From Candidatus Moraniibacteriota bacterium (lineage in GTDB: Bacteria; Patescibacteriota; Minisyncoccia; Moranbacterales; UBA2206): a stretch of 44,213 nucleotides of DNA. Below the pieces are notes generated by a model. The model was not told the DNA's origin and did not search any database. It saw nothing but the letters and a program-made list of their open reading frames with translations. The stretch covers positions 97,974 to 142,186 of the forward strand of contig DMXN01000032.1 of the NCBI GenBank assembly GCA_003482885.1. The letters are read 5' to 3'. Below, piece by piece: positions 1 through 8,622 of the stretch (position 1 is its first letter; each line of letters starts with the position of its first letter). Both the position numbers and the translations under genes were made by a program.

Positions 1-318
1 TTCTTTGTCGGAAAAAGTTCTTTTGTCGTTGCCTTCAAAATCAATTTGATAAACCCGCCCGCTGTTTTTGGCGTAATATTTGACGGCGTTTCCTTCGCTA
101 TTGAGTGTCGGAGAAAGCGCGGTCTCATCGGTTATGCCGGTGATCGGCGCAACGCTGATTTTTGGCGGAGTTTTAATGGGAGTTTCCGGCGTTTTGATTT
201 CCGCTGGTGGAATTATTTCCGTCGGTTTTTTAAAAGAAAGATTATAGACGCCAAAAAGCAAAAGCGAAAGAGAAAAAAGCGAAAGAGAAATTATAAAAAT
301 TTTTTTATTGATAGGCAT
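1..318 (-). CDS. Membrane-anchored protein, partial (C-terminus outside window)
   Basis: An open frame starts with ATG at 316-318 on the minus strand and runs off the window edge at base 1 without a stop, giving 106 visible residues. The N-terminus MPINKKIFIISLSLFSLSLL is a signal anchor. It is followed by a Pro/Lys-rich linker (about residues 35-60) and then the segment VKYYAKNSGRVYQIDFEG. That segment resembles the start of a WD40/TolB-like beta-propeller blade, which is common in exported CPR proteins; this part is inference from a short stretch. It lies 30 bases downstream of the pilin-peptidase gene on the same strand and is probably the next gene of the type IV secretion cluster. No clear Shine-Dalgarno sequence is seen. 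Function unknown. Confidence 0.7.
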   Translation of the reverse strand, partial: MPINKKIFIISLSLFSLSLLLFGVYNLSFKKPTEIIPPAEIKTPETPIKTPPKISVAPITGITDETALSPTLNSEGNAVKYYAKNSGRVYQIDFEGNDKRTFSDKE

Positions 319-348
319 AATTTTTTAGTTGCAAGTATGAACATTGAG

Positions 349-1305
349 TTATATGGCGTTTAAAGCGTAGTCGCAGCCGCAACTTATAGTTGCTCCAGAA
401 ACACTAGCATGACCATGGTTTCCTTGGTGGGGTTCATATTTTGCTCCGCATTTGCTAACAGCAGCTTCGATTTGACTGGCAGAAGCGGTGCTTCCGCCCG
501 TGGTGTTAATATCAATGGCGTAAGATTTTCCCTTGCAGTTTGTTCCTCCGTAATGGCAAGAGTTCATATCATGATGGCAACAACCAAGGGCATCGTCTTT
601 TTGACATTTGGTATTTGGGTAAAGAGTTGGACAGCTTGCTCCGCCATTATTGTCTGAGATAGAATTGATCATCATCGCCTTTGGATCATTGCCAAGTTGT
701 TGGTACATGCAAGAGATGAACGACATTAATTCTTGCGAAGCGTCTCCAGCGGTGCATTGCGCTTTTATTTTGTCTGTTTGAAAGGTGATAGTGTCGCAAG
801 AAACAGAAATCGGTGGCGTGTCTGGCGGTGTTGGTACGACAGTTGATGAGCTGGCGGTGGAGCAAGTGAATGTATCCCAGCTTTTCGCTTCCAATCCGAG
901 ATTATATTTTTCGACAGAATCTACGGGGGAAGATTTGGCGGAAAAAACATAAAAAGTTGTGTTGATAATCAGCCATGCTCCAAGCATCAAGGAAAAACCG
1001 ATTACGGTATTTACGGCAAGGCTTTTGGCCCGTTTGATCATTTCCGGATCGCCGGAAGAAACAATATACATTACTCCGGCTATGGTCATCATTGTAATTG
1101 AAAGCGCGATTAAAATATTTCTGCCCCAATCGATCAGATTTTTAAACCCAACAATAAAATGGCAAATTGTGCAGGGGTCAGTCAGGCCGTTGCCGCAAGG
1201 CACGACCCCCGCGGCATTAACTATAAAAATCGGCGCGACTAAAAATAGCAGGAAACTGAAAATTAAAACAAAAGTAGGTAGTTTATTTTTTTGGCAATAG
1301 TTCAT
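349..1305 (-). CDS. VirB2-like pilin fused to M15-like metallopeptidase domain
   Basis: 318 residues. A signal peptide (about 10-32) is followed by two membrane helices (about 63-83 and 98-121), separated by the short polar loop SSGDPEMIKRAK. This is the layout of VirB2/TrbC-type pilins that form the T4SS pilus. After a Thr/Pro/Ser linker comes a Cys-rich C-terminal domain with SCHYGG (H251), SYAIDI (D265) and YEPHQGNHGH (E291, H293, H297, H299). The spacing is like the SxHxxG-AxD ... ExxH zinc site of M15/VanY-type peptidases that cut peptidoglycan stem peptides. The peptidase assignment is inference from these motifs. It lies 18 bases downstream of a sister gene in which the same pilin module carries a lytic transglycosylase, so both probably open the wall for the secretion apparatus. 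Catalytic activity is untested. Confidence 0.65.
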   Translation of the reverse strand: MNYCQKNKLPTFVLIFSFLLFLVAPIFIVNAAGVVPCGNGLTDPCTICHFIVGFKNLIDWGRNILIALSITMMTIAGVMYIVSSGDPEMIKRAKSLAVNTVIGFSLMLGAWLIINTTFYVFSAKSSPVDSVEKYNLGLEAKSWDTFTCSTASSSTVVPTPPDTPPISVSCDTITFQTDKIKAQCTAGDASQELMSFISCMYQQLGNDPKAMMINSISDNNGGASCPTLYPNTKCQKDDALGCCHHDMNSCHYGGTNCKGKSYAIDINTTGGSTASASQIEAAVSKCGAKYEPHQGNHGHASVSGATISCGCDYALNAI

Positions 1306-1323
1306 TATTTTTTTGTTATTTTT

Positions 1324-2361
1324 TTATTTTCCTCCGCATTTGGCATAAAGTCCTACTCCGTTCCATGCATAATTTATTGATTCTTCAAGACCGCCGGGAT
1401 CTACGCAACATTCAAAAGCCAAACAACCCGTTCCGCATCCGCCGCTGCCAACCGCTCCGCTTGGGCAAAGCGCGTGTTTTTCCGGACTGCAAGCTGATCC
1501 TGTGCAACCATAGCCACTGTTGTAGCCGGCAAAAATTGCGGAATTCTTATCTTTCGCGGCTCCGGCGCAAGAACTGGCTTGCTTTTGTTTAATATATTCA
1601 GCGGCTAACTTTATGGATAATTCGTCGCTATTTATTAAATCCGTACAAGACACTGTTTTTCCAGCTAAGCCGCTGGCTGTTGCTGGCAGAAGCTGCATAA
1701 GTCCGCAAGCTCCGGACGGACTGGGACCCTTATTGCTTCCGCAACTCGATTCCATTTGCGCCATCGTTCTTAGCAAACAAGGATCCACCTTAGAGCTGTT
1801 GTTATCAAAAAGAGTTTTATATTGATCGCAAGCCGAAGATAACTTTATATCTGTATCGTTGGTAGCTTTTGAATAATCGATAGGGACAGTACTATTTGAA
1901 TCGGGACAGGCTTTTTTATAGCCGGCGGTAGTTCCGCTGGGACCGTTGGGCGCTCCCGGCGTTCCGGCCGCTCCGGAAGTCGGCAAAGGATTGATTCTAA
2001 CCAAATTCGGATTGATTGTGTAAAGAGCTATGTATGAAAGCAATGCGAGAACTACGCCAATAATTGCATCGACAATGATTCCCTTAGCTTTTCCGGATTG
2101 AGAAGTGTTTCCGGCGCTGGTGATATACATAAAAGCGCCGATGGAAATCATTAGAACGGCGGAAATTCCCACCGTCCATAAACCGAATTTATAAATCGCC
2201 AAAACATAAGCTTCGTAAGTTGTCGGCTTGCCAAATCCGGGAATTTCTTCCATCGGAGTGTATTTAAATGACATTGCTTGTAATAGCAAAGGAGTAAAAA
2301 AAATCAAAAAAGCGAAAAATATTGCTGCGATTCTTTGTTTTGTTTTGATTTTAAAATTCAT
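1324..2361 (-). CDS. VirB2-like pilin fused to lytic transglycosylase (SLT) domain
   Basis: 345 residues. There is a signal peptide (1-29), then a VirB2/TrbC-like pair of membrane helices (about 60-83 and 94-116) around the loop SAGNTSQSGKAKG. A Gly/Pro/Thr linker (about 125-148) leads to an SLT domain. The domain shows the catalytic Glu in MAQMESS (E204), GLMQ (220-223) and AGYNSG (278-283), which are the hallmark motifs of the goose-lysozyme-like transglycosylases that VirB1 belongs to. The tail (290-345) has many Cys residues and is probably disulfide-bonded outside the membrane. The enzyme should cleave glycan strands for T4SS assembly. The start overlaps the end of the upstream 901-residue gene by 11 bases, which implies translational coupling. 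Pilin and VirB1 functions, normally separate proteins, are joined here. Confidence 0.8.
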   Translation of the reverse strand: MNFKIKTKQRIAAIFFAFLIFFTPLLLQAMSFKYTPMEEIPGFGKPTTYEAYVLAIYKFGLWTVGISAVLMISIGAFMYITSAGNTSQSGKAKGIIVDAIIGVVLALLSYIALYTINPNLVRINPLPTSGAAGTPGAPNGPSGTTAGYKKACPDSNSTVPIDYSKATNDTDIKLSSACDQYKTLFDNNSSKVDPCLLRTMAQMESSCGSNKGPSPSGACGLMQLLPATASGLAGKTVSCTDLINSDELSIKLAAEYIKQKQASSCAGAAKDKNSAIFAGYNSGYGCTGSACSPEKHALCPSGAVGSGGCGTGCLAFECCVDPGGLEESINYAWNGVGLYAKCGGK

Positions 2362-5056
2362 TTGAATTAGATCTAGGTAAGATGAAAAAAATAATTTTTA
2401 CAGAGAAAATAATTACGACTCCGGAAAGAATGATGCGGAAAAGAAACGCGATATAATTGGGAATGCCGGAAGAAACAGTGGCGAATATTTTTTGCGGCGA
2501 ATTTTCTTTTTGCGCGATTTCCGCGCTCACCATTGCCACTTCAATACTGTCCGTCAATTTTTTTTCATAAAATCCATTATAGGAAACATTCCAATATTTA
2601 TTCAATACTTGTTTGACGGCGTTATTTTGCGTGAATAAATTTGAAAAAGAAATTTTATAACTTTCGCCGTAATTTTTTGGCGGAAGAATCAGTTTTCCAT
2701 AATCATTTAAGTCAATACTGTATCCGTAATCAGTAACATTGGCGGTAGTAATAATATTTCCATCGACATTCCATTTGTACGGGCAATCTTCCGGTTTGGC
2801 GAAAGTTTCGGGCGTGTCAATGCCGGAAAAAACAGGATAAAGTTCAAGATTATAACCGGTCAAAGCTTGAAACTTTGTGTTACTGCGATCTTCAAAAGAT
2901 TTGCCGTAAATATCAATATAATCTCCCAAAAGCAACCCCCGGCAAGTGTATTGGCTGGAATCGGCAGGATTGGTTTTTTCATTGGGAATGATTTTTACCG
3001 CTGGCGCGGAAACTTTGAAAACTCTAGTTAAATCCAATCTTTCGCCAGTGCCTGTATTGAGCGCGGACAAATTCACGGAATATTGATCTTCGGAAATTTT
3101 CAAGACGGGAAAATAACTTATATTTGTTTGTTTGTCGTTGGAAATACATCCCTGAAAATTTATATCCGGGCAAGTCAGATTTTCTCCGTCAAGCGTCCAT
3201 AGAAAATCAGTGTAAGCGCTATCGGCATTATCAATTTTTACCGCGATTATTTCATTTTGAGCGATTTCGCAAAGAGCGGCGGGCGTTGTTTCATCATCAA
3301 GCAAACACCTTTCTTGCGAATTATCAGGAAGACTTACAGTAGGATTTTTACCGTCAGTATCCAGCGAAACTTTAGCCGTATAAACTTTTATTCTTTTTTC
3401 CGAAGAAAAAATCGGCACGACAACATCCGTATGTCCTTCTCTTTCTCCACCTTCTGTCAAAGTGTCATTGACGGTTAATTTTATTTTCAAATATTTTTTC
3501 GACTCTTCGAAATTTAATTTGAACTTAAACGAGTTGATGCCCAATCCGGAAGTTTGTGTCGCGTCGTCCAAGGCGGATTTCGAAAGCGCGGATCCCCAGC
3601 TGTCAGGATTTGGTTCATCGTTGGCAAAAACTTCCCAAGTATAATTCAAATAAGCGGAATTGCTGGCATTAATGACGGAAGATTTAAAAGAAAGCTCATC
3701 GCCGTTTTTATTTTCGCCGGCATCGTTAATTGGATTTTCCGGCGAGTAAGAAAGCGAAACATCCAATTTTTCCGTCGCGCCGCCACCCTCGGCGGGAGTG
3801 ACAAGATTTTTATAAAGGCAATCATTGAGATTATCCACAGTCATATCTGTTGTTAAAATACTTTGGTCTGTCGCATCAGTTCCTGAGCAATCATAAGTAG
3901 TGTCATCAATGATAATAGTGGATGTTTCTGGCGGACAAGTGGAAGTTGTTTCGTCTGAAATTACGACACCGGCAAATGTAACTACAATTCTTGTTAGGGT
4001 TCTTATGGTGGCTGAATCATTAATTTGAGTGCCATCAACAATGTCTTCTGTGGTAATAGTGGTTGTTGTGTAGCCAATACTCGGAGTATTTTGTTGAACG
4101 GTTGTGGTTGTTTTCGGATAAGCATTTTGATCAGTTGACACATCGCAAGTATTCTTGGTGAGCGCCCACATCGTTTTGTATGAAGCGTCTTCGTATTGAG
4201 TCGGTTCAGTGGAAATACCTTCAATGGCTACGCCGATTTTATCGCCGGCAGTGTAAGTGAATGTAAAAACATTTTCGCCCAGTCCTGCGACATTGGCTTC
4301 ATCTGTGTTGCCTGTATTGGAGGTATCTTTGGCATAAGGATTGGTGCGCCAAAATTCTTCCTCTGTTAAACCGAATTTATTATCACCGGTTTCATCACCG
4401 GGAGCATTGGGAAAAAGATGGGCGCAGGTTTCCAGCTCATATTCATCTCCCGTTTCAACATTGTGAATATAGCAATGTTCCAGTTTTCCTTTTTGATCGT
4501 CTCCGCCAAAATAGGCTGTGTAGCCATCATTATCAGTATCAGCGGTATACGAGCTTTGATCCCAAGGGTAGTCATAATTAGCTAAAATACGCATGGCTTT
4601 TATTTTGTAATCTTCAATGTCAACTTCTCCCGTGTCGTTCAGATCGCACTTTTCAAAATCTCCCGAAGCGAATTTGTTTTTATAACCAACTCCGTCTGTT
4701 TCCCTGTCATAGCAGCGTTTATTTTTCAGATACCATGTGAAATAAAGATCCTCGGTGTTATTTAGAAAATTAGTCGGTGTAGCGATAACAGTCACTTTTT
4801 CTCCCGGCACAGGGTCAGTCGGGTCAAATGAAAGAGAAACCATCGGGGGATTTTTTTTTTGTCGGGCAACATTCATTGTTTGAATGCTGTATTTCAATTC
4901 ATTTTTATTAACGCCAAGATCATCAAGAATGGCATTCATTGCTTCCACGGGGTTGGCCAATGATTGCCAGTCCGCGCGAGTTGGCGTTATATCCAAAGAA
5001 AAAACGCCTAGACTGATAAACAGCGCGAATAATATTTTTTTTATTTTCTTTTTCAT
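2351..5056 (-). CDS. Large exported surface protein of the T4SS cluster
   Basis: 901 residues, not assignable to a named family by eye. The N-terminus has a signal peptide (about 1-28), and one membrane helix lies close to the C-terminus (about 868-892), followed by a short basic tail, so most of the chain should be outside, anchored at its C-terminus. Residues from about 75 look like an Ig/PKD-type beta domain (SLSFDPTDPVPGEKVTV). An EF-hand/dockerin-like loop DLNDTGEVDIEDY and DTDNDGYTAYF (about 138-175) suggest calcium binding. Similar beta-rich segments recur (PPMVSLSFDP, LDVSLSYSPENP). The start overlaps the stop of the upstream membrane protein by 4 bases (ATGA), and the end overlaps the pilin-transglycosylase gene by 11. 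It may be an adhesin or pilus-associated protein; that is inference from position. Confidence 0.7.
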   Translation of the reverse strand: MKKKIKKILFALFISLGVFSLDITPTRADWQSLANPVEAMNAILDDLGVNKNELKYSIQTMNVARQKKNPPMVSLSFDPTDPVPGEKVTVIATPTNFLNNTEDLYFTWYLKNKRCYDRETDGVGYKNKFASGDFEKCDLNDTGEVDIEDYKIKAMRILANYDYPWDQSSYTADTDNDGYTAYFGGDDQKGKLEHCYIHNVETGDEYELETCAHLFPNAPGDETGDNKFGLTEEEFWRTNPYAKDTSNTGNTDEANVAGLGENVFTFTYTAGDKIGVAIEGISTEPTQYEDASYKTMWALTKNTCDVSTDQNAYPKTTTTVQQNTPSIGYTTTTITTEDIVDGTQINDSATIRTLTRIVVTFAGVVISDETTSTCPPETSTIIIDDTTYDCSGTDATDQSILTTDMTVDNLNDCLYKNLVTPAEGGGATEKLDVSLSYSPENPINDAGENKNGDELSFKSSVINASNSAYLNYTWEVFANDEPNPDSWGSALSKSALDDATQTSGLGINSFKFKLNFEESKKYLKIKLTVNDTLTEGGEREGHTDVVVPIFSSEKRIKVYTAKVSLDTDGKNPTVSLPDNSQERCLLDDETTPAALCEIAQNEIIAVKIDNADSAYTDFLWTLDGENLTCPDINFQGCISNDKQTNISYFPVLKISEDQYSVNLSALNTGTGERLDLTRVFKVSAPAVKIIPNEKTNPADSSQYTCRGLLLGDYIDIYGKSFEDRSNTKFQALTGYNLELYPVFSGIDTPETFAKPEDCPYKWNVDGNIITTANVTDYGYSIDLNDYGKLILPPKNYGESYKISFSNLFTQNNAVKQVLNKYWNVSYNGFYEKKLTDSIEVAMVSAEIAQKENSPQKIFATVSSGIPNYIAFLFRIILSGVVIIFSVKIIFFILPRSNSNEF

Positions 5057-5715
5057 TTGGTCAAATAAATTATATAACCATCTAAAATTATTATAGCAAA
5101 AATACCGGCAAAATACGAATAGAAAAATGATTTGGTTTTATAGGACAGCACGCCTCCTGTAATGGAAAGCAAAACAAAGGGCATAGTTTGCCAAGAAAAA
5201 TTTTGGGTGAAAAATAAAACGGCGAAAAATATTCCGGCTTGCAGGGCGATTGACCAATACCGGAATTTTTCCCTGAAAACAGCCAGCAAAAAACCTTGAA
5301 AAAAGAAGCTAAAAATAAAAACAATAAAATTGACAATAATCAATTCGCGAACTAAAAACAGCCAAAAATTGTTTTTTATATAATCATCCAAGACATAGCC
5401 GGTTTTGAATTGAGTATAATTAAGCATTAAGTAAAAAATCGTTAGCGTAAAAATAGTTATAATTATTCCCCACAATAAAGCGATATTTTGGTTTTTTAAA
5501 TTCCAGCCGAAATCCGCGAGATTTTTTTTGAGAATAATTTTGATATATGCCATAGGGAGCAAAATCAGAAAAAATAAATTTTTGGTAATATCTTGCGCCG
5601 AATTTTGCGCGGGAAAAGCAACGCTTAAAAAAAGGCAAAGCAAAGCGACGGCGAGACTGATAAGTAGTTCTCGGTTGGAGGAGAAAAATAAATTTTTAGA
5701 TTTTTGTGAGTACAT
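5053..5715 (-). CDS. Polytopic membrane protein, CPBP-like but without the catalytic Glu pair
   Basis: 220 residues with about seven hydrophobic segments. The central and C-terminal part (about 120-215) resembles the CPBP (Abi) intramembrane protease fold: a helix with FFFQGFLLAVFREKF, then QAGIFFAVLFFTQNF and a glycine-containing helix. In active CPBP proteases the first motif carries EExxxR; here the equivalent position reads FFFQGFL, so the catalytic glutamates are missing. If related, it is probably a non-proteolytic member. It overlaps the 901-residue gene by 4 bases and belongs to the same minus-strand cluster. A neighbour of T4SS genes, its role is unknown. The CPBP link is tentative. 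Confidence 0.6.
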   Translation of the reverse strand: MYSQKSKNLFFSSNRELLISLAVALLCLFLSVAFPAQNSAQDITKNLFFLILLPMAYIKIILKKNLADFGWNLKNQNIALLWGIIITIFTLTIFYLMLNYTQFKTGYVLDDYIKNNFWLFLVRELIIVNFIVFIFSFFFQGFLLAVFREKFRYWSIALQAGIFFAVLFFTQNFSWQTMPFVLLSITGGVLSYKTKSFFYSYFAGIFAIIILDGYIIYLTK

Positions 5716-5747
5716 TTTTTAATTTTGTCAGCCCATCTTTTTCTGTC

Positions 5748-5767
5748 ATCCCCGCGGAGGCTGGGAT
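5748..5767. repeat. Short GGGAT-type palindromic repeat
   Basis: ATCCCCGC and GCTGGGAT are separated by GGAG and form an 8-bp hairpin (one mismatch), with the flanks GTC... and ...CCAGG. This 'GTCATCCCCGCG...GGGATCCAGG' pattern is a widespread bacterial intergenic repeat type. A relative lies inside ksgA at 17639-17658. Confidence 0.6.
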
Positions 5768-5817
5768 CCAGGCACCCTAGGCTAACTATTTTAACAAATC
5801 GAAATTCAAATTTTTTT

Positions 5818-5954
5818 GCAGGTTCAGGCGTCTCGCCTGAACCATTTATTTCTAGAAAAACTATCTATTTTTCAATCGCTAATTTTAAAATTATCTTTTC
5901 TAAATAATTAGTCTCGCCAGAAACGTTCGGTTCAAGCGAGACGCTTGAACCTGC
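5818..5954. repeat. Nested palindrome, MITE-like (137 bp)
   Basis: Two 26-27 base arms, 5818-5843 and 5929-5954, are inverted copies of each other (GCAGGTTCAGGCG... against ...CGCTTGAACCTGC). Each arm is itself a 10-bp hairpin with a 3-nt loop. The 85-base AT-rich interior has no coding potential. It fills most of the 263-base gap between two T4SS-cluster genes and looks like a small non-autonomous element or a paired REP (BIME-like) unit. Confidence 0.7.
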
Positions 5955-5978
5955 TGCTAGACCACGCCCCTACAATTT

Positions 5979-6491
5979 TTACGCGTATCCCCCCGTCATT
6001 CCCGCCATTTCTCTTTCTTGTTGCCGTTCTTCGGCGGCTTCTTTTCTTTCTTGCAGGATGAAAATATAAATAACAAAAGCGGTAATTGTTTCCACTGGTA
6101 TAAAATTCAAACCAAATAACATTTCAAAAATCGTTCCTCCGGCAAGCGTTCCCCATTTTTTGGCAATTTTTTCTGTTATTTTTTTTCCTTTGGATTTAGA
6201 ACTGGATCTGGATCCGCAAATAAACATAGCGGCAATAATTGTGATAGATGCCATAAAAGTTAACGCGGTTCCGATAACGGGAATTGATCCGACAGCTAAA
6301 AAATCTAAAACATCTTTTAAAACAGCAGTCATTATGGCGACAATGAAAAAGATGTCTATAATTTCAATAAAACCAATTAAGGAAAAGGCTTGTGAGGCTG
6401 CAGCCCTTTTGTTATTATCGCTGGAGAGTTTGTTTCTTGGCTGATTAGATGATCTTTCTTGATTTAGATTGTTTTTGTATTCTTGAGACAT
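5979..6491 (-). CDS. T4SS-cluster membrane protein
   Basis: 170 residues. The first 33 are polar and Asn/Ser/Gln-rich. Membrane helices follow at about 34-60, 65-95 and 118-145, with the basic loop SRSSSKSKGKKITEKIAKKWG between the last two. The tail is highly charged (ERKEAAEERQQEREMAG) and probably cytoplasmic. No family is recognised. It sits between the VirB4 ATPase gene and the CPBP-like gene on the same strand. The gap to each side is filled with repeats, so it could have its own transcript. Role unknown, most likely an accessory membrane part of the secretion system. Confidence 0.6.
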   Translation of the reverse strand: MSQEYKNNLNQERSSNQPRNKLSSDNNKRAAASQAFSLIGFIEIIDIFFIVAIMTAVLKDVLDFLAVGSIPVIGTALTFMASITIIAAMFICGSRSSSKSKGKKITEKIAKKWGTLAGGTIFEMLFGLNFIPVETITAFVIYIFILQERKEAAEERQQEREMAGMTGGYA

Positions 6492-6602
6492 ATCTAAAAA
6501 TTTTCAATTTCTAATTTCTAAACAATTTCCAATGTTTCAATGATAAAATTTTCCAAACTATTTTTTCATTAAAAATTGAGTAATTGAAACATTGTTTAAA
6601 AA

Positions 6603-6625
6603 CCTGCCTGCCGGTAGGCAAGGTT
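6603..6625. repeat. Short GC palindrome between T4SS genes
   Basis: CCTGCCTGCCGGTAGGCAAGG is a near-perfect small palindrome. It sits between AT-rich sequences (6499-6590 and 6625-6650) of the type 'AATTTCTAATTTCTAAACAATTT...ATTGAAACATTG', which are partly inverted copies of each other. The 158-base gap between two genes is entirely repeat. Confidence 0.5.
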
Positions 6626-6649
6626 GAAAATTAGAAATTTAAAATTTGT

Positions 6650-8482
6650 CTATTCCCCTTCCCCAAACTCTCTTTTTGCCTCCTCGATTTCCAATAATTG
6701 CGACGGATCGGTCGTGATGATTTGGTCTTCGGAATAGGATGCGACGACTTTAATAGCGACATGCTTGGTGCCGGCGAAAAAGATTCCTTCTCCGACATTG
6801 CTTTCCAAAAGCAGAAATTTTTCTTGATCAGTCAAATAAAAAGTGTCGGAAATCACATCGATGCCGGCGGGAGACTGTTTGAGCAGAAGCTGTATTGATG
6901 AATTGGTAACAATGGCTTTGCCGTAGCGGGAAGACAAAAAGTCGTTGACATCCTGCGTAATGGTCGTAAGGCCGGTAAAATATTTTCGGCAGCGTTTGGC
7001 GATGCCGAATAAAAACGAGGCGGCGTCTTCATATTTCATCATCACCCACGCTTCATCCACCAACACTATCCTTTTTTTGAGATTGGTGCGCATTTCGTTC
7101 CAAATAAATTGCAAAATAATATACATCGCCACCGGCCGCAATTCTTCTTCCATATCGCGGATATTAAAAACCACTAATTGATTATCCGCTTTAATATTAG
7201 TGGAATGATTTAAGAATCCGGAAAAAATTCCTTCGGTGTATTTTTCCAAACGCACCGCCAAAACTTCTCCGCCGTCCAAGCTGCGCAAAACTTGGTACAA
7301 ATCGGACATTGTCGGAAAAGATTCTTTCGCGAGAGTATTAAAGTCCGTTTCAGCGGTTATATCTCTGATAGAATATGTTTCGCGAATGGCGCGATCTAAA
7401 ACCGAATCTTCTTCCGGCGTAATTGAGCCGAGCATAATATGCAAAAGTCCCAAAAGGTTGGCGATATTATTGCGCAAAATATCTTCCGGATCATCGTCTT
7501 CACCGACTTTCGGCAAATCAAAAGGATTAAGATGATTTTGTGAGTTTAATGAAATTTTGATAAAAGTTCCTTCGACAGTGTCGCAAAGATGGTGGTACTC
7601 ATTTTCCGGATCGATAATAATCACATCGGTGCCGAGCATCATCGAGCGCAAGACTTCCAATTTGACAGTGTAACTTTTTCCGGCGCCGGATTTGGCGAAA
7701 ACCACCATATTGGCGTTTTCCATTTCAAAACGGTCGAAAATAATCAAGCTATTGTTGTGGCGATTAATGCCGTAAAGAATTCCGGTATTAGAAGAAAGCG
7801 TGGAAGAAACAAAAGGAAAAGTGGTGGAGAGCGGAGAGCTGTTCATATTGGTGGCGATATCCAGTTCGTCATTCGCCAGTGGCAAACAAGAATTAAAACC
7901 TTGCTCGGATTTAAAAACGGCCGGCTTGACATAAACCAATTGCGCTTCCAAAATCGCTTCAATGCTTTTGATAATTTCCGTGACGGATTTTTCGCTATCG
8001 CCATAAGCGGTAATATATAATGCGAAGCGGAAAAATTTTTCCGTGCCTTGTTGCAGTTTGTCTCTCAATTCATCAATATCTTGCTGGGCGGTTTCCAGCG
8101 TTGGATTTCTGATCAGTCCTTTTTTTTGTTCAATTTGAACTTGCGACTCGACTTGCGTGGCGCTTTTTTTCAAAGTTTTCAAAATATCGTAAGTATCGAT
8201 AGGATGGACAAACATCGAAATATCAATTGGCAGATCGATATTGATAATCGGCGAAAACCAGTTGCTATGCAGAAAGCGCGGATAAGCGATAACGAAAATT
8301 GTTTGAGCGATAGTTTCTCCGACACGGATTGATTTGGGCATAATCTGAATTGCGGCCGGCGCGATAATATCGTTAAGTTTTGCCAAACCTTCTTGATAAA
8401 TTTTTTCCGACTCTAAAATCTCGTCAGTTGGAGCGAGATTTTGTTTTGCGGTGGGGTTGGTTTTTTTGAATGGGTTGAACAT
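6650..8482 (-). CDS. VirB4/TraC-family T4SS ATPase
   Basis: 610 residues from ATG at 8480-8482. An in-frame start 13 codons further upstream lies in repeat DNA and is unlikely. It is the motor ATPase of the secretion system, acting at the inner face of the membrane. The N-terminal half (about 30-230) is the VirB4 N-domain. The ATPase domain has Walker A AKSGAGKSYT (about 263-272) and Walker B RIVLVDEAW (about 475-483), followed by the KRCRKYFTGLTTITQDV segment typical of VirB4 (motif C with Gln). It is slightly shorter than classical VirB4 (about 800), which fits with an extra N-terminal portion being encoded by the separate upstream gene at 8623-9309. Its neighbours PrgI (VirB3-like) and the VirB6-like protein complete the core. 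Confidence 0.9.
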   Translation of the reverse strand: MFNPFKKTNPTAKQNLAPTDEILESEKIYQEGLAKLNDIIAPAAIQIMPKSIRVGETIAQTIFVIAYPRFLHSNWFSPIINIDLPIDISMFVHPIDTYDILKTLKKSATQVESQVQIEQKKGLIRNPTLETAQQDIDELRDKLQQGTEKFFRFALYITAYGDSEKSVTEIIKSIEAILEAQLVYVKPAVFKSEQGFNSCLPLANDELDIATNMNSSPLSTTFPFVSSTLSSNTGILYGINRHNNSLIIFDRFEMENANMVVFAKSGAGKSYTVKLEVLRSMMLGTDVIIIDPENEYHHLCDTVEGTFIKISLNSQNHLNPFDLPKVGEDDDPEDILRNNIANLLGLLHIMLGSITPEEDSVLDRAIRETYSIRDITAETDFNTLAKESFPTMSDLYQVLRSLDGGEVLAVRLEKYTEGIFSGFLNHSTNIKADNQLVVFNIRDMEEELRPVAMYIILQFIWNEMRTNLKKRIVLVDEAWVMMKYEDAASFLFGIAKRCRKYFTGLTTITQDVNDFLSSRYGKAIVTNSSIQLLLKQSPAGIDVISDTFYLTDQEKFLLLESNVGEGIFFAGTKHVAIKVVASYSEDQIITTDPSQLLEIEEAKREFGEGE

Positions 8483-8487
8483 AAGGG

Positions 8488-8617
8488 TTCTACGAAAGTA
8501 CAAAATTATACAAAAATACAAATGTACAAAAAAATAAAATATTTATAGCAACAAACTTGAGTTTATTTTTTTTTGTATTTTCGTACTTTTGTCCGCCGCG
8601 GCGGATTCGTAATTTCG
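8488..8617. repeat. TACGAAnTTAC-type AT-rich repeat with GC palindrome
   Basis: The 140-base gap between the two VirB4 genes consists of an imperfect inverted repeat. TCTACGAAAGTACAAAATT (8490-8508) and AATTTCGTAGGG (8611-8622) lie at the outside and ACAAAAATACAAA / TTTGTATTTTCG inside. The GC palindrome TCCGCCGCGGCGGA lies at 8592-8605. The same word family recurs at 13852-13895, 15018-15038, 20963-21000, 30209-30239 and 37744-37792. Confidence 0.6.
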
Positions 8618-8622
8618 TAGGG

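Noticed and set aside
46..363. 105-codon open frame on the plus strand
   Set aside because: It is the antisense of the partial minus-strand gene at 1-318, which has a good signal anchor and normal composition.
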